Below are positions 1 to 9,526 of a DNA stretch of 64,000 bases, piece by piece. How positions within the stretch are numbered: position 1 is the stretch's first letter; each line of letters opens with the position of its first letter. The notes below the pieces were generated by a model, which was not told the DNA's origin, made no database searches, and was given only the letters and a program-made list of their open reading frames with translations. This DNA comes from JAFNAG01 sp963824985 (lineage in GTDB: Bacteria; Acidobacteriota; UBA6911), in the NCBI GenBank assembly GCA_963824985.1, contig CAWGRQ010000024.1, positions 186,001 through 250,000 of the forward strand, written 5' to 3'. The position numbers and the translations under genes are program-made.

Positions 1-594
1 GGTAAACACGAATTCCGAAGTGTTGCCGGTGCGCTCGTGAATCATGATGCCGCGGACATCGAAACTTCGGGCATCGCACTCCACGACCGCATACGCATAA
101 TCCGCTTCCGCGGAGCGGGGCGTAAACTTCAGCCGAAGCTCCCCGCCTGCGGGCGGCGCTCCCGACTCCCAGGCAACCTGGAAACTGCGCCGGATATCAC
201 CATGCCCAAGCAGGAATTGCAGCGGAGTGCTCTGCAGATCCGCAGCGCTGAAACGGCGCACCAGCACCTGACGGTCCGCCGGGGAATATAGCCAGGTCTC
301 ACGGCCATCGGCAATAAACAGCTTGACCTCGGGCTCCCTATATTCCCAGCGCATCAGACCCGGCTTCTTTATGATCATCGAGCCGGATTCAATCTGTTCG
401 ATGCCCGGTGCGCGGTAAGTCTGCCGGAATTCCGCGCGCAGGCAATCTACCGACCGGTACCGGCGCTGCAGTCCCGCAATCGCGGCCTCCAGATCGGCCT
501 GCGCAAGCAAAACGGGCGCAGTCAGAGCCACGATCAGTCCGAGGCCGACACAGCGGAGCCGCCCCCGCAACCATCCCGGGTGTCCCGACATCAT
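1..594 (-). CDS. lolA: Outer-membrane lipoprotein carrier protein LolA, 3' end outside window
   Basis: The reading frame runs off the left edge, with 198 codons visible. It starts with a basic stretch and a hydrophobic signal peptide (GLGLIVALTAPVLLAQ). The mature part has the LolA pattern: CLRAEFRQTY, then MRWEYREPE, LFIADGRETWLYSP and a mid-protein QFLLG. LolA is the periplasmic chaperone that carries lipoproteins from the inner to the outer membrane, so the cell should be didermic. Two adjacent ATG codons (594 and 591) are possible starts and neither has a strong Shine-Dalgarno site. lspA, another lipoprotein-pathway gene, lies 87 bp upstream on the same strand, so co-transcription is plausible. 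Confidence 0.85.
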   Translation of the reverse strand, partial: MMSGHPGWLRGRLRCVGLGLIVALTAPVLLAQADLEAAIAGLQRRYRSVDCLRAEFRQTYRAPGIEQIESGSMIIKKPGLMRWEYREPEVKLFIADGRETWLYSPADRQVLVRRFSAADLQSTPLQFLLGHGDIRRSFQVAWESGAPPAGGELRLKFTPRSAEADYAYAVVECDARSFDVRGIMIHERTGNTSEFVFT

Positions 595-681
595 TATTTT
601 GCCGGAGCCACCGGCATGCGCGCCTCCCGGCCCTCCCTTTCCCATCTGGTTACTCTCCCCAGGTCCGCACCAGCGGGGCCT

Positions 682-1200
682 TCACGGCCCAGTCGCGTCA
701 ACCTCCCGGCGGCCGGCAGCCTCGTCCGGATGCACAAGGGTGTCGATCAGCAACATGGCAATCCCGATCGTGATCGCGCTGTCAGCCACGTTGAAGGTCG
801 GCCAGTAAAAGGACTCATTCACATGAACTTCGATGAAATCCACCACTGCACCATGCATAATCCGGTCGGCAAAATTTCCCAAAATGCCCCCCATCGTCAC
901 GGCGAGAGCCAGCTGGAGTAGCACCCGCTCCGAGGGCATTCGCCGGCTATAGGCGACAATCACGATTACAGCGATTACCGCCATGCCCGCCAGAAAGTAA
1001 GGCTTCCATGGCGAATCAAATTCTCGGAATAATCCGAAGGCCACTCCGGAATTGAGCACATGGGAAATGCGGAGATATCCCGGCAGAATCTCTATCGTTT
1101 CATACCGCGCCACTGTCGAGCTGACCCAGTATTTCGTCAGATGATCGATAACAAACACCAGTGCGGCAACGAGAAATAACTTGCTTTTCACCGCAGACAT
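682..1200 (-). CDS. lspA: Lipoprotein signal peptidase (signal peptidase II)
   Basis: This inner-membrane aspartyl protease removes the signal peptide of prolipoproteins after lipidation. The 172-residue product has four hydrophobic segments and the two conserved motifs with the catalytic aspartates: NFADRIMHG (Asp112) and FNVADSAI (Asp140). The chosen ATG is at 1200. An AAAGGGG run touches it directly, so a GTG three codons further in (1191, about 9 nt from that run) may be the true start. The frame also stays open upstream to a TTG at 1236. It precedes lolA on the same strand. Confidence 0.92.
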   Translation of the reverse strand: MSAVKSKLFLVAALVFVIDHLTKYWVSSTVARYETIEILPGYLRISHVLNSGVAFGLFREFDSPWKPYFLAGMAVIAVIVIVAYSRRMPSERVLLQLALAVTMGGILGNFADRIMHGAVVDFIEVHVNESFYWPTFNVADSAITIGIAMLLIDTLVHPDEAAGRREVDATGP

Positions 1201-1309
1201 CCCCTTTCCGAATATAAGGCCCAACCTCAAAAACAACCTTATATGATAGCAAAACCGCAGGCCAGAACATCCCGATATTCCACAACGGGTGCAATCGGAA
1301 GTGGGCCAA

Positions 1310-1435
1310 AAAGCAAAAACGCCACGGATTACACGGATTGCACGGATTCAAAAAGCCCCCGGCAGTCCCGGCAGAGGGACCGAAAATTGTTCTGCAAATC
1401 TGTGAAATCCGCGTAATCCGTGGCGTTTTTGCTTT
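1310..1435. repeat. Inverted repeat with perfect 23-bp arms (cacggat-type element)
   Basis: The arms at 1310-1332 and 1413-1435 are perfect reverse complements (core ACGCCACGGATTAC). The left arm runs into further CACGGATT units, and the spacer is about 80 bp. It lies in the 377-bp gap between lspA and the first Hsp20 gene, upstream of both. Hairpins with related wording occur at 38120 and 60797, so it belongs to a dispersed family, probably non-autonomous. No coding sequence was seen in the gap. Confidence 0.75.
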
Positions 1436-1502
1436 GATTTCCCCAGGAGTGACTCTTCCTTTTCATCAATCCTGAGCCCTGCAAAAAGTTCTTCTTCAGT
1501 AT

Positions 1503-1531
1503 TTGACAATCACCGGCTCAGATTTTATTAG
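1503..1531 (+). promoter_or_regulatory. Predicted sigma-70-type promoter of the first Hsp20 gene
   Basis: TTGACA at 1503-1508 is separated by 17 bp from TATTAG at 1526-1531. The spacer ends in CTCAGATTT. An almost identical arrangement precedes the second Hsp20 gene (2047-2075), which supports both predictions. No heat-shock-sigma (RpoH) or CIRCE consensus was seen. Confidence 0.6.
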
Positions 1532-1577
1532 ATCACCGATGTCAATGTTCAGAGGGTTATGTAAGGAGGAGGATTCA

Positions 1578-2045
1578 ATGGTTATTAGAATAACTGGAAA
1601 CATCCAGCGGCCGGATACAGCGACGGAATCCAGCCCGACCCCGACACCGTTTCGCATGTTTGAAGAACTCTTCAATAACTGGGCGCTGCAGTCCACGCTT
1701 GCCCAGCGCCAGGAAGCCCGGACCCCACCGGTGGATATTTACGAAAAAGACGGGAATATCATTATTCGCATGGAAATACCGGGAATTGAAGAGAAGGATA
1801 TAGATCTGAAGCTCGACGGCAGAACGCTCACCATCAAAGGGGAGAGGAAAGGCGAGGGCGAAAATTCCGGGTTCAGCTACCACCAGGTGGAAGGCTATTA
1901 CGGAAAATTCCAGCGCTCCTTCACCCTGCCGGAAACGGTAGACTCCGAAAAAATCTCGGCCGCGAGCGCAAACGGAGTGCTGGCAATCACTATGCCCCAG
2001 AAACCGGAGTCAAAGCCGCTGGTCATTAAGGTGAACAAGGGATAA
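1578..2045 (+). CDS. Small heat shock protein, Hsp20/alpha-crystallin family (first copy)
   Basis: A 155-residue ATP-independent holdase that binds unfolding proteins in the cytoplasm. A short variable N-terminus is followed by the alpha-crystallin domain (PPVDIYEKDGNIIIRMEIPG, then LDGRTLTIKGER) and ends with the GVLAITMPQKP block typical of the family. The ATG at 1578 is chosen because AGGAGGAGG lies just upstream. The frame is open further upstream but those codons overlap the promoter. It is the first of two tandem Hsp20 genes and starts a proteostasis block with clpB, htpX and grpE. Confidence 0.9.
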   Translation: MVIRITGNIQRPDTATESSPTPTPFRMFEELFNNWALQSTLAQRQEARTPPVDIYEKDGNIIIRMEIPGIEEKDIDLKLDGRTLTIKGERKGEGENSGFSYHQVEGYYGKFQRSFTLPETVDSEKISAASANGVLAITMPQKPESKPLVIKVNKG

Positions 2046-2046
2046 T

Positions 2047-2075
2047 TTGACAATTACACACTCACATCTTATTAA
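2047..2075 (+). promoter_or_regulatory. Predicted promoter of the second Hsp20 gene, twin of 1503-1531
   Basis: TTGACA at 2047-2052, a 17-bp spacer and TATTAA at 2070-2075. The -35 box begins two bases after the stop codon of the first Hsp20 gene. Box positions and parts of the spacer (AAT.AC, CTCA.AT.T) match the first promoter, so the promoter appears to have been duplicated along with the gene. Confidence 0.6.
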
Positions 2076-2139
2076 ACAAAAGTGCTTCCGTAACCGGAAG
2101 TGCGGAGAAACAAGATTGATCCAAAGGAGGATTAGCACC

Positions 2140-2595
2140 ATGAGATTGATTCCCTACATTCGGAGATCGGAAACCCCTTCCAGGATTTGGCCGGACAACT
2201 CCTCTTTGTTTGAGGAGTTCTTCAATGATTTCCCCAGTTTTTCTACCGCAGCCAGAACCGCCGACAGGTGGTTGCCGGCGGTGGACATCCTGGAAAAAGA
2301 GGGGAATGTAATTCTGCGCGTCGAAGTTCCCGGCATCAATGAGAAGGACATCGACCTCAAGCTTGAGGGGAACACACTGACCCTCAAGGGGGAGAAAAAG
2401 CTGGAAAATGAAGAAGAACGCAACAATTACCACCGCATGGAGAGCTATTATGGCTCCTTCTCGCGCTCCTTCACGCTTCCAGACTCGGTGGATCGCGATC
2501 ACATCAAGGCCGATTACAAAAACGGCGTCCTGACGGTGACGATTCCACAGAAGCCTGAAGTTCGGGCGCGGGAGATACCGGTCAGCACGAAGTAA
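2140..2595 (+). CDS. Small heat shock protein, Hsp20/alpha-crystallin family (second copy)
   Basis: A 151-residue paralogue of the preceding gene. It shares DILEKEGNVILRVEVPG, NEKDIDLKLEGNTLTLKGE, YYGSFSRSFTLP and NGVLTVTIPQKP. The N-terminal 35 residues differ from the first copy. The start at 2140 follows AAAGGAGG with good spacing. Upstream in-frame codons lie over the promoter and were not used. Tandem small heat shock proteins often co-oligomerise, and the ClpB disaggregase downstream is the usual partner for releasing clients; that partnership is inferred here. Confidence 0.9.
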   Translation: MRLIPYIRRSETPSRIWPDNSSLFEEFFNDFPSFSTAARTADRWLPAVDILEKEGNVILRVEVPGINEKDIDLKLEGNTLTLKGEKKLENEEERNNYHRMESYYGSFSRSFTLPDSVDRDHIKADYKNGVLTVTIPQKPEVRAREIPVSTK

Positions 2596-2644
2596 GAGGG
2601 CCGGGCAGGGTTGGCTGTGTGCATTTTCACGACAGTCCTTGAGC

Positions 2645-2671
2645 GTGGCTCCCTGCAGGTTGGGGAGCCAC
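2645..2671 (+). terminator. Hairpin between Hsp20 and clpB, possible weak terminator
   Basis: GTGGCTCC (2645-2652) pairs perfectly with GGAGCCAC (2664-2671) around an 11-nt loop, followed by TTCTGTTT. The T-tract is short and interrupted, so this may be an attenuator or mRNA-stability element rather than a full terminator. Confidence 0.4.
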
Positions 2672-2722
2672 TTCTGTTTAGCCGATTGCTGATTGGAACG
2701 CGGGCGGCCGATAAAGGTAAAT

Positions 2723-5347
2723 ATGATTCGATTCGACAAGCTTACGATCAAAGGACAGGAGGCAGTGCAAACCGCCCAAAGTCTGTCCGAATCCCTGCAG
2801 CAGTCCCAGATGGAACCGGAACACCTGCTCGCGGCGCTCCTGCGGCAGGAAGACAGCATCGTGCAGCCGCTGTTGAAGAAACTCGGCGCCGCCCCGGAGA
2901 GTCTCAACGAAGAACTGCAAAAGCACTTCGATTCGCTTCCCAAAGTCCAGGGCGGCCAATTCTCCGTATCCCCCAGGCTGGAATCCTTGTTTCGCCAGGC
3001 GCAGGCGGAAGCGGACCAGTTCAAGGACGAGTACATCTCAACGGAACACCTGCTGCTGGCGCTGGCTGCAGAGGATGGACTCGCCGGGCGCCTGTTGCGC
3101 GGACGCGGGGTCAACCGCGGAGACATCCTGAAGGTTCTGGTATCGATTCGCGGCAGCCAGCGGGTGACCGATCCGAACGCGGAAGACAAGTACCAGGCTC
3201 TGAAACGCTATGCGCGCGACCTGACTGACGCTGCCCGCCGCGGCAAGCTCGATCCGGTGATCGGCCGGGACGATGAGATCCGCAGGGTGATGCAGGTCCT
3301 GTCGCGGCGCACCAAAAACAACCCGGTGCTGATCGGGGAGCCGGGAGTCGGCAAAACCGCGATCGTTGAAGGACTCGCCCAGAGGATCGTCGCCGGGGAT
3401 GTTCCCGACACGCTCAAGAAAAAGCAGATGGTCGCCCTCGATCTCGGCGCCATGCTCGCCGGAGCCAAATATCGCGGGGAGTTCGAAGACCGCCTCAAGG
3501 CGGTCCTGCGGGAAATCGAGGATTCGGCCGGATCGATCGTGCTGTTTATCGACGAGCTGCATACCCTGGTGGGGGCGGGTGCGGCCGAAGGAGCCATTGA
3601 CGCATCCAACATGCTCAAGCCGGCGCTCGCGCGCGGCGAGCTCCGCTGCATCGGCGCGACGACCCTGAACGAATACAAGAAGTACATCGAAAAGAGATGC
3701 GGCGCTGGAGCGGCGTTTTCAGCCGATTTACGTCGGCGAACCGTCGGTCGAGGATACGATCGCGATCCTGCGCGGTCTCAAAGAGAAGTACGAGGTTCAC
3801 CACGGCGTGCGCATCACCGATTCCGCGCTGGTGGCCGCCGCCACCCTGTCGCATCGATACATCGCGGACCGATTTCTTCCGGACAAGGCGGTGGATCTGG
3901 TCGACGAGGCGGCTTCGCGCCTGCGCATCGAGATCGACAGCATGCCGATGGAAATCGACGAAGTCGAGCGGCGCATCACGCAGCTGGAAATCGAACGCCA
4001 GGCCTTGGCCAAGGAAAAGGACAAGGCCTCCAGGGAGCGGCTGGCGCAGCTGAAGGCCGAGTTGACCGGGCTGCGGGAAAAGAGCGACCGGATGAAGCTC
4101 CACTGGCAGCAGGAGCGGGAAATCATCGGAGCGATCCGCGAGAGCAAGGAACGAATCGAGCAGGCGAAGGCCGCAGGCCAGCAGGCCGAACGGAGCGGGG
4201 ATCTCGGCAAGGCCGCCGAACTGCGTTACGGGACTCTGGTTCAGCTGGAGAAGGAACTCGCGGAACGGAACGCCCGCCTGGCCCGGCTGCAGGCCACCCA
4301 GAAATTCCTGAAGGAGGAGGTCGACGAAGAAGACATCGCCGAGGTCGTGGCCAAGTGGACCGGAATTCCGGTGAGCAGGATGCTCGAAGGGGAGCTTCAC
4401 AAGCTGGTGCACATGGAGGAGCGCCTGCGCGCCCGCGTGCTCGGTCAGGATGCGGCGCTGGCGGCCGTCGCCAACGCAATCCGGCGCGCCCGTGCCGGCC
4501 TGCAGGACGCCCGCCGGCCGATGGGATCCTTCATCTTTCTGGGCCCCACGGGAGTCGGCAAGACCGAACTCGCACGCGCTCTGGCGGAGTTCCTCTTTGA
4601 CGACGAACGATCGATGGTGCGGATCGACATGTCGGAATATATGGAAAAACACTCGGTGGCGCGCCTGATCGGCGCACCTCCGGGCTATGTCGGCTATGAG
4701 GAGGGCGGGTACCTGACCGAAGCCATCCGGCGCCGCCCCTATGCGGTGATCCTGTTCGATGAAATCGAGAAAGCCCATCCGGACGTCTTCAACGTACTGC
4801 TGCAGATCCTCGACGACGGACGGCTCACCGACGGCAAAGGGAGGACCGTCGATTTCCGCAATACCGTCATCATCATGACCTCGAATATCGGCAGCCATGG
4901 ATCAGCGAGGCCGAAGGAGAGCTCGAATCGGTCCTGCCGCAGGTCATGGACAGCTTGAGACACACGTTTCGTCCGGAATTCCTTAACCGCATCGACGACG
5001 TGATTGTGTTCCGCCGCCTGACCCCGGACCTGATCCGGGGCATCGTCGATCTGCAGATTGCGGCCCTGGAGTCGATATTGGCGCAAAAGGATCTGCGGCT
5101 GAAGGTCAGCCCGGAAGCCGTACGCTCTCTCGCAGAGGAAGGGTATGACCGGACCTATGGCGCCCGGCCGCTCCGGCGGCTCATCCAGAAGAAGATCCAG
5201 GATCGGCTGGCCATGATGCTTCTGAACGGAGACATCCGTCCCGGAGACGCAGTCGCGGTCGGCCTTGATCGGAATACGGGCGAATTCACCTTTGCCGTAA
5301 GTCATTCGGAGCCACATGTGCCGGCAGGGGGGTCGGATGAGGTGTAA
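2723..5347 (+). CDS. clpB: ATP-dependent disaggregase ClpB, with two compensating frameshifts
   Basis: ClpB is the hexameric AAA+ disaggregase that works with DnaK/GrpE. The Clp-N repeats come first (MIRFDKLTIKGQEAV). AAA-1 has Walker A GEPGVGKT near residue 207 and Walker B VLFIDELHT. A middle coiled coil follows, then AAA-2 with GPTGVGKT near residue 606 and VILFDEIEKAHPD, then the C-terminal D2 domain. The frame breaks twice. An extra A near 3695 separates YKKYIEK from the expected DAALERRF. A missing base near 4897 separates MTSNIGS from WISEAEGE. The two events cancel, and correcting both gives about 874 residues, normal for ClpB. All motifs are intact, so sequencing error or very recent breakage are both possible. 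The start at 2723 follows AAAGG. Confidence 0.88.
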
Positions 5348-5425
5348 ATATGGATGCGAAGTGCCTGTTCTGCAGTGGTTGCGGCACCGATCAATCCGCT
5401 CAGATATGCTATAATGAGAGTCGCT

Positions 5426-6265
5426 ATGATGAATAATCTCAAGACAGTAGTGTTGCTCGGGCTTCTGACCGGAATCATTCTTTTCGTCGGCAGCCTCTGG
5501 GGCCAGCAGGGACTCACGATCGCACTGGTCATATCCGTCCTCATGAACTTCGTGAGCTACTTTTTCTCGGACAAGATCGCCCTCAAGATGTATGGCGCCA
5601 AACCGGCAACCCGTGCCGATGCGCCCAAGCTCTACTCCATGCTCGACTTCCTGTGCGGGCGGGCCGATCTGCCTCTTCCCAAGGTTTATATCATACCCAG
5701 CGATTCCCCGAACGCTTTCGCAACCGGGCGCAATCCTCAACATGCATCGGTCGCGGTGACCCAGGGCGCCATGCGCCTGCTGGATGAAGATGAGTTGCAG
5801 GGGGTCCTGGCTCACGAGCTGTCTCATGTCAAGAATCGCGACATCCTGATCAGCAGCATCGCGGCAACGATTGCCGGCATCATCATGTACGCATCCTACA
5901 TGGCTCGGTTTGCCATGATCTTTGGAGGGTCCCGGGACCGCGAGGAAGGCGGCGGGGCGCTCGGGGGCCTGTTTACGATCATTCTGGCCCCGATCGCCGC
6001 GACGCTGATTCAACTCTGGATCTCGCGGACGCGGGAGTATGAGGCTGACCACACGGGAGCGGAAATAGTGGGCAACCCGCAGGGACTCGCTTCCGCACTG
6101 CAAAAACTCGATAGTTACTCCAAACGCTTACCCCTGGAAGCGTCTCCGAGCACCGCGCACATGTTCATTGTGCACCCGTTTTCGGGCGGCGGCTTGATGA
6201 GCCTCTTCAGTACTCACCCGCCGATCCAAAAACGGGTGGCGCGCCTACTGGAAAGGAACGCCTGA
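5426..6265 (+). CDS. htpX: Zinc metalloprotease HtpX (M48 family)
   Basis: A membrane-bound zinc protease that degrades misfolded inner-membrane proteins. Two N-terminal membrane segments precede HELSH (near residue 130; zinc ligands and catalytic Glu). Another membrane pair follows, and the third ligand lies in TREYEADHTG. The length of 279 residues is normal. The start is uncertain among ATG 5414, 5426 and 5429; 5426 is used because GAGAG precedes it. A TATAAT at 5410-5415 lies very close to these starts and may mark a promoter. It sits between clpB and grpE, consistent with envelope and protein stress response. Confidence 0.9.
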   Translation: MMNNLKTVVLLGLLTGIILFVGSLWGQQGLTIALVISVLMNFVSYFFSDKIALKMYGAKPATRADAPKLYSMLDFLCGRADLPLPKVYIIPSDSPNAFATGRNPQHASVAVTQGAMRLLDEDELQGVLAHELSHVKNRDILISSIAATIAGIIMYASYMARFAMIFGGSRDREEGGGALGGLFTIILAPIAATLIQLWISRTREYEADHTGAEIVGNPQGLASALQKLDSYSKRLPLEASPSTAHMFIVHPFSGGGLMSLFSTHPPIQKRVARLLERNA

Positions 6266-6420
6266 GGACGAACCGGGCAATATCCCAAAAGCGCAGTCCG
6301 GATCGTATATCAGTCGGCGGGCATGGAGTGTGGGGAGTTCGGGCGGCGGCAAGATCCCTTCCGGTCGCAGCCTGGGCTCGATCGCGGCTTTGACGGAAAC
6401 CATGCAAAAGGTGGACACTC

Positions 6421-7080
6421 GTGACCAGCAGGAAGATACCAATCAGCCCCGCAGATTCTGCGGCGCCTCAAGCAGACACGGACAGTTTCGAAGAATCCCC
6501 GCAGTTCCGGATTGTAGACCGGCGGCATTTTGTCCAGGGCGATTCCGGGTCCGCTGACAGCGGCCCCGTGGAAGAAAATCCCCGGTATCCGACCTACGTC
6601 GAAGAACTGATGGCGCGGGCTTCCGACGCAGAACGACGGTTCAAGGAGAAGGTGGCCCAACTCGACCAGGAAGCGGCACGGATCAAGGCTCGCCTTGAAG
6701 CGGAGGGAGAGCGCCTGATTGAGCTGAACAGGCGAAACCTGATGCAGCCGTTTCTGGAGGTGCTCGACAATCTCGAGCGTGCTCTGGCCGCCGTGTCGGG
6801 CGAGGAGCAGAGGGAAGATCTCTTCGCAGGGGTGCAGATGACTGCTGCTCTCTTCCGGTCAAAGCTCAAATCGCAATCCATCGAACCGATCGACGTTCTC
6901 GATCAGCCATTTGATCCCAATATCTGCCAGGCGGTAGGCATAGTCCCGGTTCGCGATCCGGATAAGGACGGACTGGTGGTGGAAGAACTGCTGCGCGGAT
7001 ACCGGATGGGGGACGCCCTGCTCCGGGAGGCACACGTGCGGGTTGGCCGCTATGACCCGAATCCGGGCGGCTCCGCGTGA
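6421..7080 (+). CDS. grpE: Nucleotide exchange factor GrpE
   Basis: GrpE releases ADP from DnaK. The 219-residue product has a poorly conserved N-terminus, a long coiled coil (about residues 55-105) with RRNLMQPFLEVLDNLERAL, and the C-terminal beta domain (FDPNICQAVG, GYRMGDALLREAHVRVG). It starts with GTG after AAAGGTGG. dnaK and dnaJ are not next to it, but clpB, htpX and two Hsp20 genes are. No strong terminator was seen before the convergent anti-sigma gene. Confidence 0.88.
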   Translation: MTSRKIPISPADSAAPQADTDSFEESPQFRIVDRRHFVQGDSGSADSGPVEENPRYPTYVEELMARASDAERRFKEKVAQLDQEAARIKARLEAEGERLIELNRRNLMQPFLEVLDNLERALAAVSGEEQREDLFAGVQMTAALFRSKLKSQSIEPIDVLDQPFDPNICQAVGIVPVRDPDKDGLVVEELLRGYRMGDALLREAHVRVGRYDPNPGGSA

Positions 7081-7136
7081 GTCACGCAATCCGGAGCGGG
7101 ACTGTCACACCCGCAATGCCCCGTCCCCGGCCCGCT

Positions 7137-8261
7137 TCACCGGACCAACGCCATGACGCCATTCAAATAAAGCAGAATCGGCGTGTCGGGGGGAAGTCCT
7201 TCCAGTGTCGGATCCTTTGTCAGTAAAGCGGCGTAATCTTTGGAATCCCGGGCGATTTCGACGATAGGCGCATCCTCGTGCCGGGTGCACTCAATATCCA
7301 CCCAGTAGCCTGGGGTCAGGCAGAACACGCGCCCGCCAACGGTCCGGGTGTCGGCAGGGTCCCCCTTTCCCAGCACCAGGCGCGCTTTAGAGAGCGCCTG
7401 CCGCACCCGATCACCTCCCGAAGTCGTGTCTGATTTTGCATCCTTGGCTTTCGCTGCCTCGATCCCGCCCACGGCTGCGGCCGCGGCCGGATTCCGGTTG
7501 CCCGTTGCCGCGGCCTGCGGCCGGGCCTCCGTGACCCTCATCTGAAGTGCCTGAAGGTCAGCCCGGGCTCTCTGCGATTTCAGCAGCTCTTCCCGGGCTT
7601 CGCTGACTGCCGGCTTGACCCCTTTGTCCCTATCTGCCACCCGGAGCGGTGCTTCTGACATGGCGTCCAGAATCGGCGGAGGCCCGGGAGCAACCAGAAC
7701 GCTCCTGTTTGGTCGGGCTGACTTGTCCGGCGGTCCCGCCGACTTAGGCTCAGCTGGAATACTCGCCACCTTCGGAGGCGCTTCATTGCTTGGCGACGAG
7801 GCTACTCCGCCGCCAGCCGGGGAATTCCCAGAGGCCCTGAGCGATGAGGCGCGCCCACCTGACAGATTGCTGCTGGACACCTGAGGCGCCATCTGCGGAT
7901 TTGGCTGCAGCGGCTGCCAGTCTCGGGTCAGCCTGAACAGAAAAAGGGTTGTACCAAACACCAGGATAACGGCAAATGCCAGGCGGACCAGCGGCGCACG
8001 ATATAAGGACCTGGAAAGCGCCGTGGCGGCGGGAGCGTCGGGCGCGGCTTCCGGCTCGGCCAGAATCAGGGAAAGGGCCAGGATTGGCTGGCAATCCTTG
8101 CACCGTGAAACATGCTTCTCGAGGCGGGCTGTCTCAACCGGGGATAATCTCTTTTCCATGTAGGCGGCAAGCTCATTGTCATCGGGGCAGGCCCCGGGCG
8201 CTTCCTGATTCCCTGAGGCCAGGGTGCGCCGCAGTGCCCTGTCCGCATTTGAATCCTTCAT
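7137..8261 (-). CDS. Anti-sigma factor with N-terminal zinc-binding (ZAS) domain
   Basis: A 374-residue membrane protein encoded 22 bp downstream of a sigma factor. The N-terminal domain has the H-x3-C-x2-C zinc anti-sigma motif (His50, Cys54, Cys57). One membrane segment (about 91-109) precedes a long extracytoplasmic region rich in Pro, Ser and Ala with no recognised domain. By analogy with ZAS proteins the cytoplasmic head should hold the sigma factor until a signal releases it. The signal cannot be read from the sequence. Confidence 0.8.
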   Translation of the reverse strand: MKDSNADRALRRTLASGNQEAPGACPDDNELAAYMEKRLSPVETARLEKHVSRCKDCQPILALSLILAEPEAAPDAPAATALSRSLYRAPLVRLAFAVILVFGTTLFLFRLTRDWQPLQPNPQMAPQVSSSNLSGGRASSLRASGNSPAGGGVASSPSNEAPPKVASIPAEPKSAGPPDKSARPNRSVLVAPGPPPILDAMSEAPLRVADRDKGVKPAVSEAREELLKSQRARADLQALQMRVTEARPQAAATGNRNPAAAAAVGGIEAAKAKDAKSDTTSGGDRVRQALSKARLVLGKGDPADTRTVGGRVFCLTPGYWVDIECTRHEDAPIVEIARDSKDYAALLTKDPTLEGLPPDTPILLYLNGVMALVR

Positions 8262-8283
8262 GACTCTCCCCTATCTATGACGC

Positions 8284-9327
8284 TCAAGCCGTCCCATCTT
8301 GCATCTTCTTTGGCTCCCCGACTGGAGACAGCAGGGTCTGGAGCCCGATTCCTGGTCCATCGTCCCCGCCCTCCCCCACCCAATGCCACAGCGACCCGAG
8401 ATCCCGCGGCCGCAACCCGTGGCGCTTGCGCAGTGTCTGTTCAACCCGCTTGCGCAATCCCTGACGCAACCGCTCGAGCCATCGTGAGGCTGTGGCTTCG
8501 TGGACCCCAAACTGCCTGCCGATGGACTTGAGCGGAACATTCCGAAGGTAATATAGGTCCAGCAGCAGCCGGTCGCGATCATCAAGACGTGAGATCTCCT
8601 CCTGAAGCACCCGGGCCAGGACGGGGCCCCAATGGGCATCGAGCCGCTCCTCCATCTCCGCCGCCGGTCCGGGGCTCTCCCCGGTGGCAGGACGGGCCTG
8701 GTCCTGAAGCTCGTCAAGAGAGACAACCCTCCGCCCGCGACGGAACCGATCAATGGCCGCGTGAGCCACCGCCGCACGCAACCAGCCGGCCAGCGATCCC
8801 CTCCCGTTATAGGTGCGCAGTTTGCCCCGTGAAGGACGGCCCGGGACCCGTTCCGAGGCGCTGTTTTCTGCCACGGCATCCCGGTCCCCGCCCTCAGCCC
8901 TCCCGCCCTGGCCGAGCAGGATCGTAATCAGTTCCTGCGCCAGATCCTCCCCCGCATCCAGACTCCGGCAGGCGCGCTCGGCGAGTCGCCTCAACAAGAC
9001 AAAGTACTCCTCGGTGAAGCAGACCCAGGCAACACGATCTCCAGAAGAGCAGGCCAGCACCAGGAACAGATCCTCATGGTGCAGCTCCCGGAATACTGTG
9101 GCGCAGGCAGAGCATCTCCGGTCATTCATGGTTCCCGCCGGAACCGGAATGTGCTCCCGATGATATCCATCCAGGATTTCCTCCATACGCTGGCAAAACG
9201 AATCAAAGGGGAACGAAACGGTCGGGAAACGGCTCTGGCACCGCTCATAGGCCTCGCGAATTTCCGGAAGGATTTCCAATGGCAGCATAGGGAGCTCTGT
9301 TCGCCTTCTCAGGACGGCTGAAGACAT
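8284..9327 (-). CDS. RNA polymerase sigma factor, ECF-like sigma-70 family
   Basis: About 347 residues. A divergent, Cys-containing N-terminal part (about 1-95) precedes an ECF-type region 2 (AGWLRAAVAHAAIDRFRRGR) and a C-terminal region 4 helix-turn-helix (LPLKS-like PLKSIGRQFGVHEATASRWL). The N-terminal extension (CSACATVFRELHHEDL...) is unusual for a small ECF factor. Starts at 9327 and 9288 are both possible. The still longer open frame runs into the palindromic repeat at 9349 and was rejected. The partner anti-sigma gene follows directly. Confidence 0.75.
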   Translation of the reverse strand: MSSAVLRRRTELPMLPLEILPEIREAYERCQSRFPTVSFPFDSFCQRMEEILDGYHREHIPVPAGTMNDRRCSACATVFRELHHEDLFLVLACSSGDRVAWVCFTEEYFVLLRRLAERACRSLDAGEDLAQELITILLGQGGRAEGGDRDAVAENSASERVPGRPSRGKLRTYNGRGSLAGWLRAAVAHAAIDRFRRGRRVVSLDELQDQARPATGESPGPAAEMEERLDAHWGPVLARVLQEEISRLDDRDRLLLDLYYLRNVPLKSIGRQFGVHEATASRWLERLRQGLRKRVEQTLRKRHGLRPRDLGSLWHWVGEGGDDGPGIGLQTLLSPVGEPKKMQDGTA

Positions 9328-9348
9328 TGTACACGACCACCCCTCATC

Positions 9349-9427
9349 AAAAAGGGGACATTCCGAATTTCCTCTCAACCTGGCCACAGACCGGAAGATA
9401 GGGAAAAATCCGTAATGCCCCCTTTTT
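9349..9427. repeat. Palindromic repeat, AAAGGGGACATTCCGAATTT family (copy 1)
   Basis: The left arm from 9349 (AAAAAGGGGACATTCCGAAT) and a right arm ending at 9427 form an imperfect inverted repeat of about 24 bp. A second copy occurs at 12020-12098. It lies in the divergent gap between the sigma factor and nuoF, so it may affect either promoter. Confidence 0.75.
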
Positions 9428-9526
9428 CATGCGCCCCATTATTTCATGCAAAAAACTGGAGTTTATGGCATCCAACCCTGTGTTAATATGAGTGGCCCAG
9501 CTAATTTGAAAGGACTTCCGGCTCCA

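Noticed and set aside
1310..1435. CRISPR array suggested by repeated CACGGATT units
   Set aside because: The units are adjacent and form one palindrome; there are no regular spacers and no cas genes.
1503..2139. CIRCE element or RpoH promoter at the Hsp20 genes
   Set aside because: No TTAGCACTC-N9-GAGTGCTAA and no RpoH-like boxes; the TTAGCACC at 2132 has no inverted partner.
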